Position numbers and translations under genes: made by a program. A stretch of 64,000 nt of DNA from Archangium violaceum (GTDB lineage Bacteria > Myxococcota > Myxococcia > Myxococcales > Myxococcaceae): positions 11,142,001 through 11,206,000 of the forward strand of contig NZ_CP069396.1 in NCBI RefSeq assembly GCF_016887565.1. The letters are read 5' to 3'. Below the pieces are notes generated by a model. The model was not told where the DNA came from, did no database searches, and was given only the letters and a program-made list of their open reading frames with translations. This document shows positions 21,388-34,387 of the stretch, piece after piece. Numbering within the stretch: position 1 is the first letter of the stretch; every line of letters begins with the position of its first letter.

Positions 21388-21756
21388 TCAGGCGCGCATT
21401 GCCTGAGCAATCTCCGCTGGAGTCATGCCCGGCTCGAGTAAGAAGTCGATGGCCATCGATTCGTGACAGAAAACCACTTTTTCGGATGGTGGGATAAGCG
21501 CGCGGCACCAGTGAGCGAACTCGGCACAGTCTTCAAGGGCACCGCTGTCAATAGTCAAACCTTTGCCCAACAGCTCAACGGATCCATAAAGCACTGAGCG
21601 ATCCATGGGGAATTCGAAGTCTTGAAAGGTGTGCGTTTGAGAAGTGCTCAACTTTTCGATTTGAACCAGAGGCCAACGCATACGCAGCCGGCCCAAGAAA
21701 GCCTCCGCTGAGAAAGTCCATCCCGTCGTGATGACGATGTAATAACGCATTGGCAT
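21388..21756 (-). CDS. small protein of unknown function after lhr
   Basis: This encodes 122 aa, ATG 21756 (or 21750, MRYYIVITTGW). It is a small mixed alpha/beta protein: RYYIVITTGWTFSAEAFLGRLRMRWP, then DFEFPMDRSVLYGSVELLGKGLTID and a helical end MTPAEIAQAMRA. No family is recognised. Its size, lower GC than lhr and place next to the toxin module fit a small immunity-like protein. It begins 10 nt after the lhr stop on the same strand and faces the SitI-like gene, so it may be read from the lhr transcript. Confidence 0.5.
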   Translation of the reverse strand: MPMRYYIVITTGWTFSAEAFLGRLRMRWPLVQIEKLSTSQTHTFQDFEFPMDRSVLYGSVELLGKGLTIDSGALEDCAEFAHWCRALIPPSEKVVFCHESMAIDFLLEPGMTPAEIAQAMRA

Positions 21757-21766
21757 CTGGCTCTCG

Positions 21767-26143
<4,377 letters not shown>

Positions 26144-26373
26144 GGCGCTCTCCCTCAGACTGAACACCGGTTTAGCTGGAGCGTCAACGCATCCGCCCGC
26201 CCGCTCGTCCAGCGTCACTGCACGCACCTCGCGTGAACCCTGCCCATACGTACGACACCACACAGCCACCGACAGACGACTGTCTCCTCCTCCCCACTCG
26301 GGCCCCGCGACGAGCCGCACCGAGCCAGCGGCCAGGAGAGCCCGTGCTTACCTCCACGGGTGAGGAGTCCCCC

Positions 26374-28041
26374 ATGTTTCCCCCGAGCAGCCGCTATGCC
26401 CTCGAGGCGATCAACCCGGATGGGTTCCTCGCCCTTCGCCCGGAAGGCGGCGTGGAGGGCGCTCCCGAGGACTTCCTCTGCGAGTACGCGAACCCCGCCT
26501 CCGAGGCGCTGCTCGAGGAGAACCTGAACGGCCGCCGGCTGCTGGTCCGCAGGCCGGAGCTCGTCGAGGCCGTGAAGGCCTGGGGCCAGGTGCTCGCCAC
26601 GGGCGTGACGGGCACGCACCTGTTCTCGCTGGGCCGGGGCCTCGACGCGCGCCGGATGATGGCTCGGGCCGCTCGCGTGGAGGATGGACTCCTCGCCGTG
26701 TGGCTGTCGGACGTGACGGACACCGAGCGCTTCGTGAGCGAGACGGCCGCCTTCGAGGAGAAGGTGCTCTCCTTCATGGAGTGCATGCCGGACCCGTTCC
26801 TCGCGTTCGATCGGCAGTGCCGCTTCATCTACGTCAACCGCGCCGCGGAGCGGCTGCTGGGCAAGCGGCGCCAGCTCCTCGTCGGGCGCAGCCTCTGGCA
26901 GGAGTACCCCGAGGAGCCCGGCTCCGTTCTGCGCCCCCAGGTGCAGCGCGCGCTCGCCACGGGCGCCCCCGTGGACTTCGAGGAGCGCTTCAACGGCCTC
27001 CACCTGGAGGTGACCGCGGTTCCCTCGGACAGCGGCGTGCTCGTGTACCTGCACGACGCCACCTCGCACCACCGGGCCTCGGATGCCGCGCGGCGCGCCA
27101 GCGCCCTCTTCAACGCGGTGCTCCAGGGCGCCACTGACGCCATCTACACCAAGGACCTCCAGGGCCGGTACACCCGCATCAACACCGCCGGAGCCCGGCT
27201 CATCGGCAAGCCGGCCGAGGCCATCATCGGCCGCACCGACGCCGAGCTGTGGTCGCCCGAGGCCGCTCGGGCCACCCTCTCCCATGACCGCGAGGTGCTC
27301 GCCTTCCGGCAGACCTTCACCTACGAGGAGTCGGAGTCGGGGCCCGTGAAGCGGGTCTGGTTGTCCACCAAGGGCGTGCTGCGCGATGAGGCCGGCGTGG
27401 TGTTCGGCCTCTTCGGCATCTCGCGGGACATCACGGACCTGAAGCTGCTCGAGGAGGCACTGCGGCAGAACGAGGCCCGTGTGCTGGAGGCGCTGTCGGC
27501 CGCGTCGCTGACGCTGTGGGACCTGCGGCTGCCGGAGCGGCGCCTGCGCTGGGAGCGTGGAGCCGCGGCCGCCTTCGCGCTCAGGTCGCTCGCCCCCGAG
27601 GAGCCGCTGGATTCGTTCCTCTCCCGCGTCCACCCGGACGACCAGCCCGTGGTGACCGAGGCCCTCGCGCGCTGCGCCCGGAGCCCGGGGGAGGTGTCCC
27701 TGACGTACCGGGTGCTCGCACCGGATGGATCCGAGCGGCGGCACGCGCTACGGGCACGGGCCTGTGCCGATGGACAGGGGCAGACCCGCGTGCTGGGCGT
27801 GCTGGAGGATCTGTCGGGCCGGACCCCGGCCGTGAGCGTCGCGGTGGCTTCTTGTGCGGACATGGCCCCCGCGGCCTTGGGCCCTCGCCGCCCTAGGAAT
27901 GTCCCGCGCGCGGCGACGGGTGAGGTCGCCCTCCACGGACAACGGACCAGCCTCGTCCTGCAGGAAGAGGGGCACGAGGGAGAACGTGGCGAGCGCAACG
28001 AGGTGGGGCTGATCGGCAGCGCCGCACAGGGCGACGGTTAG
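26374..28041 (+). CDS. PAS-only sensor protein (four PAS-like domains)
   Basis: The ATG at 26374, six bases after GAGGAG, gives 555 aa. Four PAS-like modules are visible: residues 8-115, 125-235 (MECMPDPFLAFDRQCRFIYV), 245-370 (GATDAIYTKDLQGRYTRINT...ITDLKLLEEAL, with a PAC end) and 375-487 (ASLTLWDLRLPERRLRWERG, FLSRVHPDDQP). No kinase, GGDEF or DNA-binding domain follows; the last 70 residues are low in recognisable structure. It may work as a ligand or redox sensor for a partner protein, or be the truncated front of a kinase. It is divergent from lhr and sits before the repeat pair. Confidence 0.72.
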   Translation: MFPPSSRYALEAINPDGFLALRPEGGVEGAPEDFLCEYANPASEALLEENLNGRRLLVRRPELVEAVKAWGQVLATGVTGTHLFSLGRGLDARRMMARAARVEDGLLAVWLSDVTDTERFVSETAAFEEKVLSFMECMPDPFLAFDRQCRFIYVNRAAERLLGKRRQLLVGRSLWQEYPEEPGSVLRPQVQRALATGAPVDFEERFNGLHLEVTAVPSDSGVLVYLHDATSHHRASDAARRASALFNAVLQGATDAIYTKDLQGRYTRINTAGARLIGKPAEAIIGRTDAELWSPEAARATLSHDREVLAFRQTFTYEESESGPVKRVWLSTKGVLRDEAGVVFGLFGISRDITDLKLLEEALRQNEARVLEALSAASLTLWDLRLPERRLRWERGAAAAFALRSLAPEEPLDSFLSRVHPDDQPVVTEALARCARSPGEVSLTYRVLAPDGSERRHALRARACADGQGQTRVLGVLEDLSGRTPAVSVAVASCADMAPAALGPRRPRNVPRAATGEVALHGQRTSLVLQEEGHEGERGERNEVGLIGSAAQGDG

Positions 28042-28095
28042 TGGAGTGTCCGTGTAGTGGAGTGTCCGTGACCTCGAACGGAGACCCGTGGATGT

Positions 28096-28132
28096 CCCCT
28101 CTCCCTCTGGGAGAGGGCTAGGGTGAGGGTAT
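28096..28132 (-). repeat. dispersed palindromic repeat, copy 2
   Basis: CCCCTCTCCCTCTGGGAGAG then GGCTAGGGTGAGGGTAT. It is in the opposite orientation to copy 3, which starts 45 nt later, so the two make a convergent pair between the PAS gene and the SRPBCC gene. Confidence 0.85.
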
Positions 28133-28177
28133 TTCCCCGATCCGCGCGCCACACGGAAATTGGAACACGGAGGCGAC

Positions 28178-28214
28178 TACCCTCACCCCCCGCCCTCTCC
28201 CAGAGGGAGAGGGT
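28178..28214 (+). repeat. dispersed palindromic repeat, copy 3
   Basis: TACCCTCACCCCCCGCCCTC then TCCCAGAGGGAGAGGGTG. It mirrors copy 2; together they could fold into one large hairpin of about 119 nt. The 269 nt between the PAS gene and the next start hold these two copies and nothing else that I can identify. Confidence 0.85.
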
Positions 28215-28310
28215 GCATGCGGAACCCAATACTCTCCTTGTCCCGCAGGGCAGTGGGTCCCCTCCTCCTGCATGGAGAGCTTCCTGCTCCGCATGCAGGA
28301 GGACGCCCGG

Positions 28311-29099
28311 ATGCTGCTGCAGGAAAGCGAACTGATTTCGACCCGGGGGGCCCACAAGCCCCAGCTCGACCCCTCGCTCCAACATGGAACCAAGGGGGTC
28401 AACGTCAGCCCCGGTGAGCGGCTCGTCTCCCTCGTCGTGGGACTCGGCTGCGTGGGCTACGGACTGCGACGCCGCACCGTCCCCGCCATCCTCCTCGCCG
28501 TGGTCGGCGGCTCGCTCGTGCACCGGGGGCTCACCGGACGCAGCCGCGCCCTCGCCCTCATGGGCATGACCGAGGTGCCGGGCGAGCAGCCAGGTGTCGC
28601 CTTCGAGCTGAGCACCACCATCCTCAAGCCGCGCCAGGAGCTGTACCAGGCGTGGCGCGACTTCGAGAAGCACCCGCGCTTCATCCCCCACCTGCTCTCA
28701 GTGCGGAACCTGGAGAACGACAAGAGCCACTGGGTGTACCAGGGCCCCGCGGGCTCCGTCATCGAGTGGGAGTCCCGCGTCACCGAGGACCGGCCCGGCG
28801 AGCGCATCGTCTGGCGCACCATGCCCGGCTCCCTCATTCAGCACACCGGCACCGTCCGCTTCGAGGACGCACCGGGCGGCCGTGGCACCGTGGTGCACCT
28901 CGAGCTGCGCTACCACGTCCCCGGAGGCCGCGCCGTGGCGGTCGTGGCGAAGCTGCTCGGCGACGAGCCCAAGCAGCACCTCTCCCGAGGCCTGCGTCAG
29001 TTCAAGCAGCTCATGGAGACGGGGGAGGTCGCCACCGTCGACTCCCAGCCCCATGGCCACCGCTCCGGGTTGGGACGGACGCTGGCGCCGCGCTCCTGA
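28311..29099 (+). CDS. DUF2892-like membrane anchor with SRPBCC domain
   Basis: I prefer the ATG at 28311 because AGGAGG lies eight bases upstream; ATGs at 28272 and 28293 are in frame. The product is 262 aa. Residues 30-75 hold two short hydrophobic segments ([36 protein letters not shown]) as in YgaP/DUF2892 anchors. Residues 95-240 are a SRPBCC/polyketide cyclase-type domain ([53 protein letters not shown]). The family binds hydrophobic ligands. It is 29 nt before an alcohol dehydrogenase gene in the same direction, a pairing often seen in stress-related clusters. Confidence 0.8.
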   Translation: MLLQESELISTRGAHKPQLDPSLQHGTKGVNVSPGERLVSLVVGLGCVGYGLRRRTVPAILLAVVGGSLVHRGLTGRSRALALMGMTEVPGEQPGVAFELSTTILKPRQELYQAWRDFEKHPRFIPHLLSVRNLENDKSHWVYQGPAGSVIEWESRVTEDRPGERIVWRTMPGSLIQHTGTVRFEDAPGGRGTVVHLELRYHVPGGRAVAVVAKLLGDEPKQHLSRGLRQFKQLMETGEVATVDSQPHGHRSGLGRTLAPRS

Positions 29100-29128
29100 G
29101 GACTCGCACCAAGGACGGAGGAAGAACC

Positions 29129-30298
29129 ATGAAGGCCGTGTGCTGGACGGGTGTGAACGACGTGCGCGTGGAGACGGTCCCCGATCCCTCGCTCCTCAAT
29201 CCGCGGGACGCCATCGTGAAGGTGCGGGCCACCACCATCTGCGGCTCGGACCTGCACCTCTACGATGGCTACATCCCCTCGGTGCTCAAGGGCGACATCC
29301 TCGGCCATGAGTTCATGGGGGAGATCGTCGAGGTCGGCAGCAAGGTGAAGAACCTCAAGCCGGGCGACCGCGTCATCGTCCCCTCGGTCATCAGCTGTGG
29401 TGACTGCTCCTGGTGCAAGAAGGGCCAGTTCTCCCTCTGTGACAATTCCAACCCCAAGCCGGCCCTGGCGGAAAAGCTGTGGGGACACGCCACGTGCGGC
29501 ATCTTCGGCTACTCGCACATGATGGGGGGTTACGCGGGCAGCCACGCCGAGTACATCCGCGTGCCCTTCGCCGACGTGGGGCCTCGCAAGGTGCCCGACG
29601 GGCTCAGCGACGAGCAGGCCCTCTTCATCTCCGATGCCTTCCCCACCGGCTTCATGGGCGCCGACCTGTGCAACATCCAGCACGGCGACACCGTGGCCGT
29701 GTGGGGCTGTGGCGCCGTGGGCCTCTTCGCCATGAAGAGCGCCTGGCTGCTGGGCGCCGGGCGCGTCATCGCCATCGACCGGCTCCCGGACCGGCTCGCC
29801 GTGGCGCGCGAGCGCTGCCAGGCCGAGGTGCTCGACTACACCCAGGTGAATGTCCCCGAGGCCCTCAAGGAGCTCACCGGCGGGCAGGGCCCGGACGCGT
29901 GCATCGACGCGGTGGGCATGGAGGCCCATGAAATCGGCTACGAGGGCGTCTATGACCGGGTGAAGCAGGCCATGCGCCTGGAGACGGAGCGCCCCTACGT
30001 GCTGCGCGAGGCCATCCAGGCCTGCCGCAAGGGCGGCATCGTCTCCATCATGGGCGTGTACGGCGCCCTGGTGGACAAGTTCCCCATGGGCGCGGCGATG
30101 AACAAGGGACTGACGCTGCGCATGGGGCAGATGCATGCCCAGCGCTACCTGGACCGGCTCATCGGCCACGTGGAGCGCGGCGAGGTGGACCCCTCCTTCG
30201 TGGCCACGCACCGGATGGCGCTCGACGACGCCCCCCAGGCCTACGACATGTTCAAGAAGAAGAAGGACCACTGCCTGCGCGTGGTCCTCACCGCGTAG
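29129..30298 (+). CDS. zinc-dependent alcohol dehydrogenase, formaldehyde dehydrogenase-like
   Basis: The ATG at 29129 follows GGAGGAAG and gives 389 aa. It is a medium-chain zinc dehydrogenase: catalytic zinc ligands in [12 protein letters not shown] and [12 protein letters not shown], the structural zinc loop [15 protein letters not shown], and a Rossmann region with [19 protein letters not shown]. The extended middle ([20 protein letters not shown]) and [14 protein letters not shown] insertion match the glutathione-independent formaldehyde dehydrogenase-like branch. Substrate is not certain. It is probably co-transcribed with the SRPBCC gene. The stop is 6 nt from the stop of the convergent DUF2378 gene. 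Confidence 0.9.
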   Translation: MKAVCWTGVNDVRVETVPDPSLLNPRDAIVKVRATTICGSDLHLYDGYIPSVLKGDILGHEFMGEIVEVGSKVKNLKPGDRVIVPSVISCGDCSWCKKGQFSLCDNSNPKPALAEKLWGHATCGIFGYSHMMGGYAGSHAEYIRVPFADVGPRKVPDGLSDEQALFISDAFPTGFMGADLCNIQHGDTVAVWGCGAVGLFAMKSAWLLGAGRVIAIDRLPDRLAVARERCQAEVLDYTQVNVPEALKELTGGQGPDACIDAVGMEAHEIGYEGVYDRVKQAMRLETERPYVLREAIQACRKGGIVSIMGVYGALVDKFPMGAAMNKGLTLRMGQMHAQRYLDRLIGHVERGEVDPSFVATHRMALDDAPQAYDMFKKKKDHCLRVVLTA

Positions 30299-30304
30299 CC
30301 CGCC

Positions 30305-30910
30305 TCAGCGCCGCGTCAGCCCCACGGCCACCGCCCGGGTGGCCGCGTGGGTCCACGAGAGGCGGAAGGTGGCCGCCGTGCCGTCGAAGGCCACCGGATC
30401 CACCAGGATGTCGCCCGCCCCCGCCGAGCGCAGCGTCTCGGAGAGGAAGCCACAGGCGAAGAACGGGTTGTCCGCGGTCACGTCCTTCATCCACAGCGTG
30501 GCCGCGTGTGTGCCCAGCTCCTCCACCCGCACCTCGTTGAAGTTGTTGCCCGCCCGCACGTTGTGCGGCACCCGCTCCAGCGTGGGCCGGGGCCCCAGCC
30601 GCGTCACGAACGCCATGCTCGCCCGCCCCTGCGCCGTCTGCCGGTAGCCCTGCAGGTAGCGCTCGCCCAGGTTGAACCACGCCTCCCGGGGCGAGGCCGC
30701 CGGGAACACGTCGCTCGCCGCCACGCGCAGGAAGGCCTTCCACTGCTCCAGCGCATAGGCCGGCCGCAACGGCTCGTTCAGGTCCAGGCCCAGCTCCCTC
30801 AACCGGCGCCGGCCCTCCCGCGTCAGGTGCGGCCCCAGGGCTCGCACGAAGAGGGCATCCACGGACTGGGCGAAGAGCAGCTTCTCGTTGGCCAGCACTG
30901 AGGAGGGCAT
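30305..30910 (-). CDS. DUF2378 (TIGR02265) family protein
   Basis: This encodes 201 aa. The pattern SVDALFVRALGPHLTREGRRRLRELGLDLNEPLRPAY, then WFNLGERYLQGYRQTAQGR, then VRAGNNFNEVRVEELG, matches the DUF2378/TIGR02265 paralog family, which is expanded in myxobacteria and rare elsewhere. The function is unknown. The protein looks soluble and cytosolic with no signal peptide. Neighbours give no hint of its role. Confidence 0.8.
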   Translation of the reverse strand: MPSSVLANEKLLFAQSVDALFVRALGPHLTREGRRRLRELGLDLNEPLRPAYALEQWKAFLRVAASDVFPAASPREAWFNLGERYLQGYRQTAQGRASMAFVTRLGPRPTLERVPHNVRAGNNFNEVRVEELGTHAATLWMKDVTADNPFFACGFLSETLRSAGAGDILVDPVAFDGTAATFRLSWTHAATRAVAVGLTRR

Positions 30911-31032
30911 GGCGCAAAGGTGACAGTCCCCTCCGGCTTCCGGCCACCCCCCCTGCCCCTACTGTGTGTGCTGGTAGAAACTCCGCCAGCCCAGAAGGTC
31001 CCGGATTGTCCGCTGCCGCGCAGCCGATCCGT

Positions 31033-32115
31033 TCACACCTGCATCTTCAGCCGCGTCTCCTGCACCTCCGTCGAGGTGGCCACCTTCTCGCGCTCGGCCT
31101 GGCGCAGCAGGCGCAGGATGGGCGGGCCCAGCACGTCCACCTCGGTGGAGGCGAACGTCTCCGTGCCGAAGCGGCGGATGGTCTCCGTCTGCCGCTCGAG
31201 GATGCGGGCGTCCTGCCCGAAGATGTGCAGCGCCACCGGCGTGACGAAAGGCTTCACCAGCCAGTGCGGCACGGGCATGCGGAAGGTGACGACCGCGTAC
31301 ACCCACGTGTCCCAGTCGTCCGCTGGCGTCATCGCCGAGGTGACGATCAGATGGCTGTCGTCCCCCAGGCGGTACTCCACCTGCGCGATGGACGGCAGCA
31401 GGAAGCGGTCGAAGTGCTGCACCACCCCGCCCCCCGGCGCCAGCAGCTTGCCCGCCAGGCCCGGCGGACGCGGCTCGCCGATGTACTCGGCCTCTACCCG
31501 GTCCGCGCCCCGGCGCACCACGACGTCGATCTCCGCCCGCTTCTTCTCCGTGCGGAACAGGCCCCCATGCAGGAAGGCCGTATGCGGCACGTCCAGCGTG
31601 TTCTCCAGCAGCGCGTGCAGCGACCCCTTCGCCCGCAGGGTGCGGCGCACGGTGCTGTAGCCGTGAGCGTCCAGCAGCGGGAAGCGGTAGGGCTCGTGCG
31701 AGGGCTCGACGCCCGGGGTGGAGTACACCCAGACGAAGCCCTCCTGCTCGCGCGTGGCGTGCCAGGTGGAGCAGCGGGACTTCGCCCCCGGCTCGCCGAT
31801 GAGGCCCGGAATGGCACGGCACTGGCCCGCTCCGTCGAAGCGCCAGCCGTGGTAGCCGCACTGGAGCTGACCGCCCACCACGCGCCCCATCGACAGCGGC
31901 ACGTTGCGGTGCGGGCAGCGGTCCACCAGCGCCGCCGGCTTGCCCGTCTCGGTCCGGAAGAGCACCAGCGGCGTGCCCTGCAACATGCGCGCGAGCGGCT
32001 TGCGGCCCAGCTCGCGCGAGGTGCTGAGGATGAACCAGCTCTGCGGGAGCCGGACCACCGAGACCAGTCCTGAGGGCGCTCCGGCCGCGCGCCCTTCCTC
32101 ACGAGAAGAGAACAT
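31033..32115 (-). CDS. Rieske non-heme iron oxygenase
   Basis: This encodes 360 aa. The N-terminal Rieske [2Fe-2S] domain has CPHRNVPLSMG and CGYHGWRFDGAG. The catalytic domain has ENTLDVPHTAFLHGG, which supplies the two His and bridging Asp for the mononuclear iron. Overall it resembles the PaO/VanA-like oxygenases. The hydrophobic segment near VPHWLVKPFVTPVALHIFG may contact a lipid-like substrate. The neighbouring carotenoid oxygenase gene in the same direction, 112 nt upstream, could mean a shared terpenoid or pigment substrate, but this is inference. No reductase partner is nearby. Confidence 0.86.
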   Translation of the reverse strand: MFSSREEGRAAGAPSGLVSVVRLPQSWFILSTSRELGRKPLARMLQGTPLVLFRTETGKPAALVDRCPHRNVPLSMGRVVGGQLQCGYHGWRFDGAGQCRAIPGLIGEPGAKSRCSTWHATREQEGFVWVYSTPGVEPSHEPYRFPLLDAHGYSTVRRTLRAKGSLHALLENTLDVPHTAFLHGGLFRTEKKRAEIDVVVRRGADRVEAEYIGEPRPPGLAGKLLAPGGGVVQHFDRFLLPSIAQVEYRLGDDSHLIVTSAMTPADDWDTWVYAVVTFRMPVPHWLVKPFVTPVALHIFGQDARILERQTETIRRFGTETFASTEVDVLGPPILRLLRQAEREKVATSTEVQETRLKMQV

Positions 32116-32227
32116 GGGCGTCAGTCTAATGAGACGCCAGAGGAGTGCACGCTTCCTGGAGGCTCAACCCGACGCCCACCAGGCAGCGAGGCATCCCCGT
32201 GCACCATTCCATGTCCGTGGAGCCCTT

Positions 32228-33604
32228 TCAGCCCGCGGCCGCGAAGCTGCCGTGGAACGTGACGGGGATGGGGTGATCGAAGTGGACCGTCGCCAGGGGG
32301 CCGTCCTCGAGGTGCTGCCCGTCCAGGACCGCGACGTAGGAGTGATCGCTCGTCCGGTCGTAGACCAGATCGAGCACGAAGGCATCGTCCTCCGCCTTTC
32401 CGCGCGGCACGAGCACGGGCTCACTCGGCACGTGCCCGGCCGGCACGGCCCACTCCGCGCTGCCCCCCCGATCGAGGTCGATGCGCGTGAGCCCCGCACA
32501 CCTCCGGTCCGCGCCGCGGCGCTCGGTCTGCACGAAGACGGTGCCGTGACGTGCCCCGTGCACTCGCGGATGCAGCTGCGGGAATTCGCAGGGGACATCG
32601 AAGAGCTTCGTCTCGCGCGTCCTTCCCGTCTTCAGGTCGAGGTGCAGGCGCGTCAGGAGCGGGGGCGGGCCGCTCTCCTCGAGCTCGCCGATGTCGCCGA
32701 GCGCGAACTCGGGGTAGCGGCACAGGTCGATGCACGGACCGTCACCGTCCTCGAAGGCGTTCGCGAAGTGCCAGGTCCAGAAGGCATCGAGCTCGAAGGT
32801 TCGCGGCGCATGGATGGCGTCCAATGGGACGACGATGAGCCGAGCCCCGAGCTCGGGCTTCCATTGGAAGAGCTTCGTGAAGTCGGCGAGTCCCAGCATC
32901 GCCCGCAGGAGGTTCAGCTTCACCGGCCCCAGGAAGAGGATCAGGTGCCGCTCCGTCGCCATGAAGTCGTGCACCATGCTCTGCCAGGGCGCCTCGAGCG
33001 TTCCAAGCTTCGTCCCCCGCCCCTCATCGGGCAGCGCGTAGAGGTCGATGAGCATCTTCGGGCCGTAGCGCAGTCCGAAGTTGAAGGAGGTCCGGAGCGA
33101 GGCGACGCGATGCGGGTGCGCGGAGAACGCTCCTGAGATCACCCCCAGGTCGGTGGCCTCGAGCGTGTCCAGCGAGCCCGGGTCCATCTCCTGCGGCAGT
33201 CCACCCTCCATCAGCGCGAAGAGCCGGTCCTGCCACAGCAGGGTCGACGTGTTGCCCGTGCTCTTCGCCGAGCCGCTGCGCGCGGCGCGCATGCGATCGA
33301 GCCACGAGGCCGCCGAGTTGAAGAGAAACCGCCCCGCCGCCTCCTCCGCGCGGTAGCCGGCGCTCTCGACGATGCGGCAGGCCCCCTGTGCGCCTCCACC
33401 CCCGAAGCGCACCGCCGTGACCGCCCCGTCCGCCTCGAACGCATGCGAGATGCTCCGGCCGAAACGCTCGAAGAGGCCCGCTCCGGCACGGAAGAGCGTG
33501 CCCCGGAGCTCCTCGGGAAGCGCTCCCTCGACCCGCAGGGGCTCGAACCCATGGGGGCGGGAGAGGGACCTCAACAAGGGGCTCACGGTCTTCTTGCCGC
33601 TCAT
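32228..33604 (-). CDS. carotenoid cleavage oxygenase family protein
   Basis: The ATG at 33604 gives 458 aa. The start region SRPHGFEPLRVEGALPEELRG is the usual opening of the family. Iron-ligand His residues are visible in FSAHPHRV, in MVHDFMATERHLILFLGP, near FWTWHFANAFEDG and at the C-terminal end (PVTFHGSFAAAG). The family splits carotenoids or stilbenes with Fe(II) and O2. Its promoter region is shared with the divergent TetR gene and contains that regulator's probable operator, so expression is likely repressed until an inducer is present. Confidence 0.88.
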   Translation of the reverse strand: MSGKKTVSPLLRSLSRPHGFEPLRVEGALPEELRGTLFRAGAGLFERFGRSISHAFEADGAVTAVRFGGGGAQGACRIVESAGYRAEEAAGRFLFNSAASWLDRMRAARSGSAKSTGNTSTLLWQDRLFALMEGGLPQEMDPGSLDTLEATDLGVISGAFSAHPHRVASLRTSFNFGLRYGPKMLIDLYALPDEGRGTKLGTLEAPWQSMVHDFMATERHLILFLGPVKLNLLRAMLGLADFTKLFQWKPELGARLIVVPLDAIHAPRTFELDAFWTWHFANAFEDGDGPCIDLCRYPEFALGDIGELEESGPPPLLTRLHLDLKTGRTRETKLFDVPCEFPQLHPRVHGARHGTVFVQTERRGADRRCAGLTRIDLDRGGSAEWAVPAGHVPSEPVLVPRGKAEDDAFVLDLVYDRTSDHSYVAVLDGQHLEDGPLATVHFDHPIPVTFHGSFAAAG

Positions 33605-33637
33605 CGTTCGCTCTTTCGGACAGGGAGACCTGCGCCT

Positions 33638-33676
33638 CCGTTGCAAAGTAAGTGCATCTTACTTACTTTGCAACGG
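33638..33676. promoter_or_regulatory. perfect 16-bp-arm operator between carotenoid oxygenase and TetR genes
   Basis: Left arm CCGTTGCAAAGTAAGT (33638-33653) and right arm ACTTACTTTGCAACGG (33661-33676) are exact inverses with a 7-nt spacer GCATCTT. It fills most of the 74-nt divergent promoter region and ends two bases before the TetR start codon. This is the position and form of an autoregulatory TetR operator. Confidence 0.85.
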
Positions 33677-33678
33677 AC

Positions 33679-34329
33679 ATGACCCGAAAGACGCCAACGC
33701 GCCCCTACCACCACGGAGACCTCAAGCACGCACTGCTCGAGGCGAGCATCGAGCTGCTTCGAGAGGAAGGTGTGGACGCGCTGACGGTGGCCGAGGTCGG
33801 CCGCCGGGTCGGCGTCTCCTCCGCCGCCCCCTACAAGCACTTCGCGGATCGCCAGGCGCTGTTGCGCGCGATCGCCGCGGAGGGAGACCGGCGGCTGGGC
33901 GAGGCCATCGTCGCGGCGGCGGGGAAGACCACCGATCCGCGCGAGGCGTTCCGCCTGTCGGGGATCGCCTACATCTGCTGGGCGGCGGAGAACCCCGCCC
34001 TCTACCGCATCGCGACCGACCCCGCGCACATCGACTACGCGTCGACGCCGCCGGACGTCCATCCACCGGAGGCACTCAAGGGGTCGATGGAGACGTTCTG
34101 GACGGAACTGGCGGCACTGGTGTGCTCGGGTGCCGCCATTCCCGCCTCGCATCCGTTGATGGAGCAGTTGCGAGGGCGAGCCCTGGCGCAGGGAGTGGCC
34201 AGCCTCTTCGTCAGCGGCGCCTTCAGCTCGCTCGGCATCACCACCGCGGATGCGGGGCGGATCGCGCGGGCCGTGACGGGCGAGGACGTCCCAGCCACTT
34301 CACGCCGGAGCAGAGCCTCGCGAGGATAG
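33679..34329 (+). CDS. TetR/AcrR family repressor
   Basis: The ATG at 33679 gives 216 aa. An N-terminal helix-turn-helix is clear: HHGDLKHALLEASIELLREE, then VAEVGRRVGVSSAAPYKHFADRQALLRAI. The ligand-binding part looks like the WHG-type C-terminal domain. There is no ribosome site, since the perfect operator ends two bases upstream, so the message may be leaderless or nearly so. It is divergent from the carotenoid oxygenase gene and probably represses both genes. The inducer is unknown. Confidence 0.9.
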   Translation: MTRKTPTRPYHHGDLKHALLEASIELLREEGVDALTVAEVGRRVGVSSAAPYKHFADRQALLRAIAAEGDRRLGEAIVAAAGKTTDPREAFRLSGIAYICWAAENPALYRIATDPAHIDYASTPPDVHPPEALKGSMETFWTELAALVCSGAAIPASHPLMEQLRGRALAQGVASLFVSGAFSSLGITTADAGRIARAVTGEDVPATSRRSRASRG

Positions 34330-34340
34330 GCACGCCCCGC

Positions 34341-34379
34341 GATACCCTCACCCCGTCCCTCTCCCAGAGGGAGAGGGGT
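34341..34379 (+). repeat. dispersed palindromic repeat, copy 4 (between convergent genes)
   Basis: GATACCCTCACCCCGTCCCT is followed by CTCCCAGAGGGAGAGGGGT. It takes up most of the 58-nt gap between the convergent TetR and copper ATPase genes, where its hairpin could end transcription from both sides. Confidence 0.85.
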
Positions 34380-34387
34380 GGTTGGGG

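Noticed and set aside
27840-28040. Possible transporter remnant on the minus strand under the end of the PAS gene (LVALATFSLVPLFLQDEAGP)
   Set aside because: One short hydrophobic stretch is too little, and it overlaps the plus-strand frame; no second segment supports it.
28042-28310. Insertion sequence suspected from the inverted repeats
   Set aside because: The 45 nt between the two arms cannot encode a transposase and no target duplication is visible.
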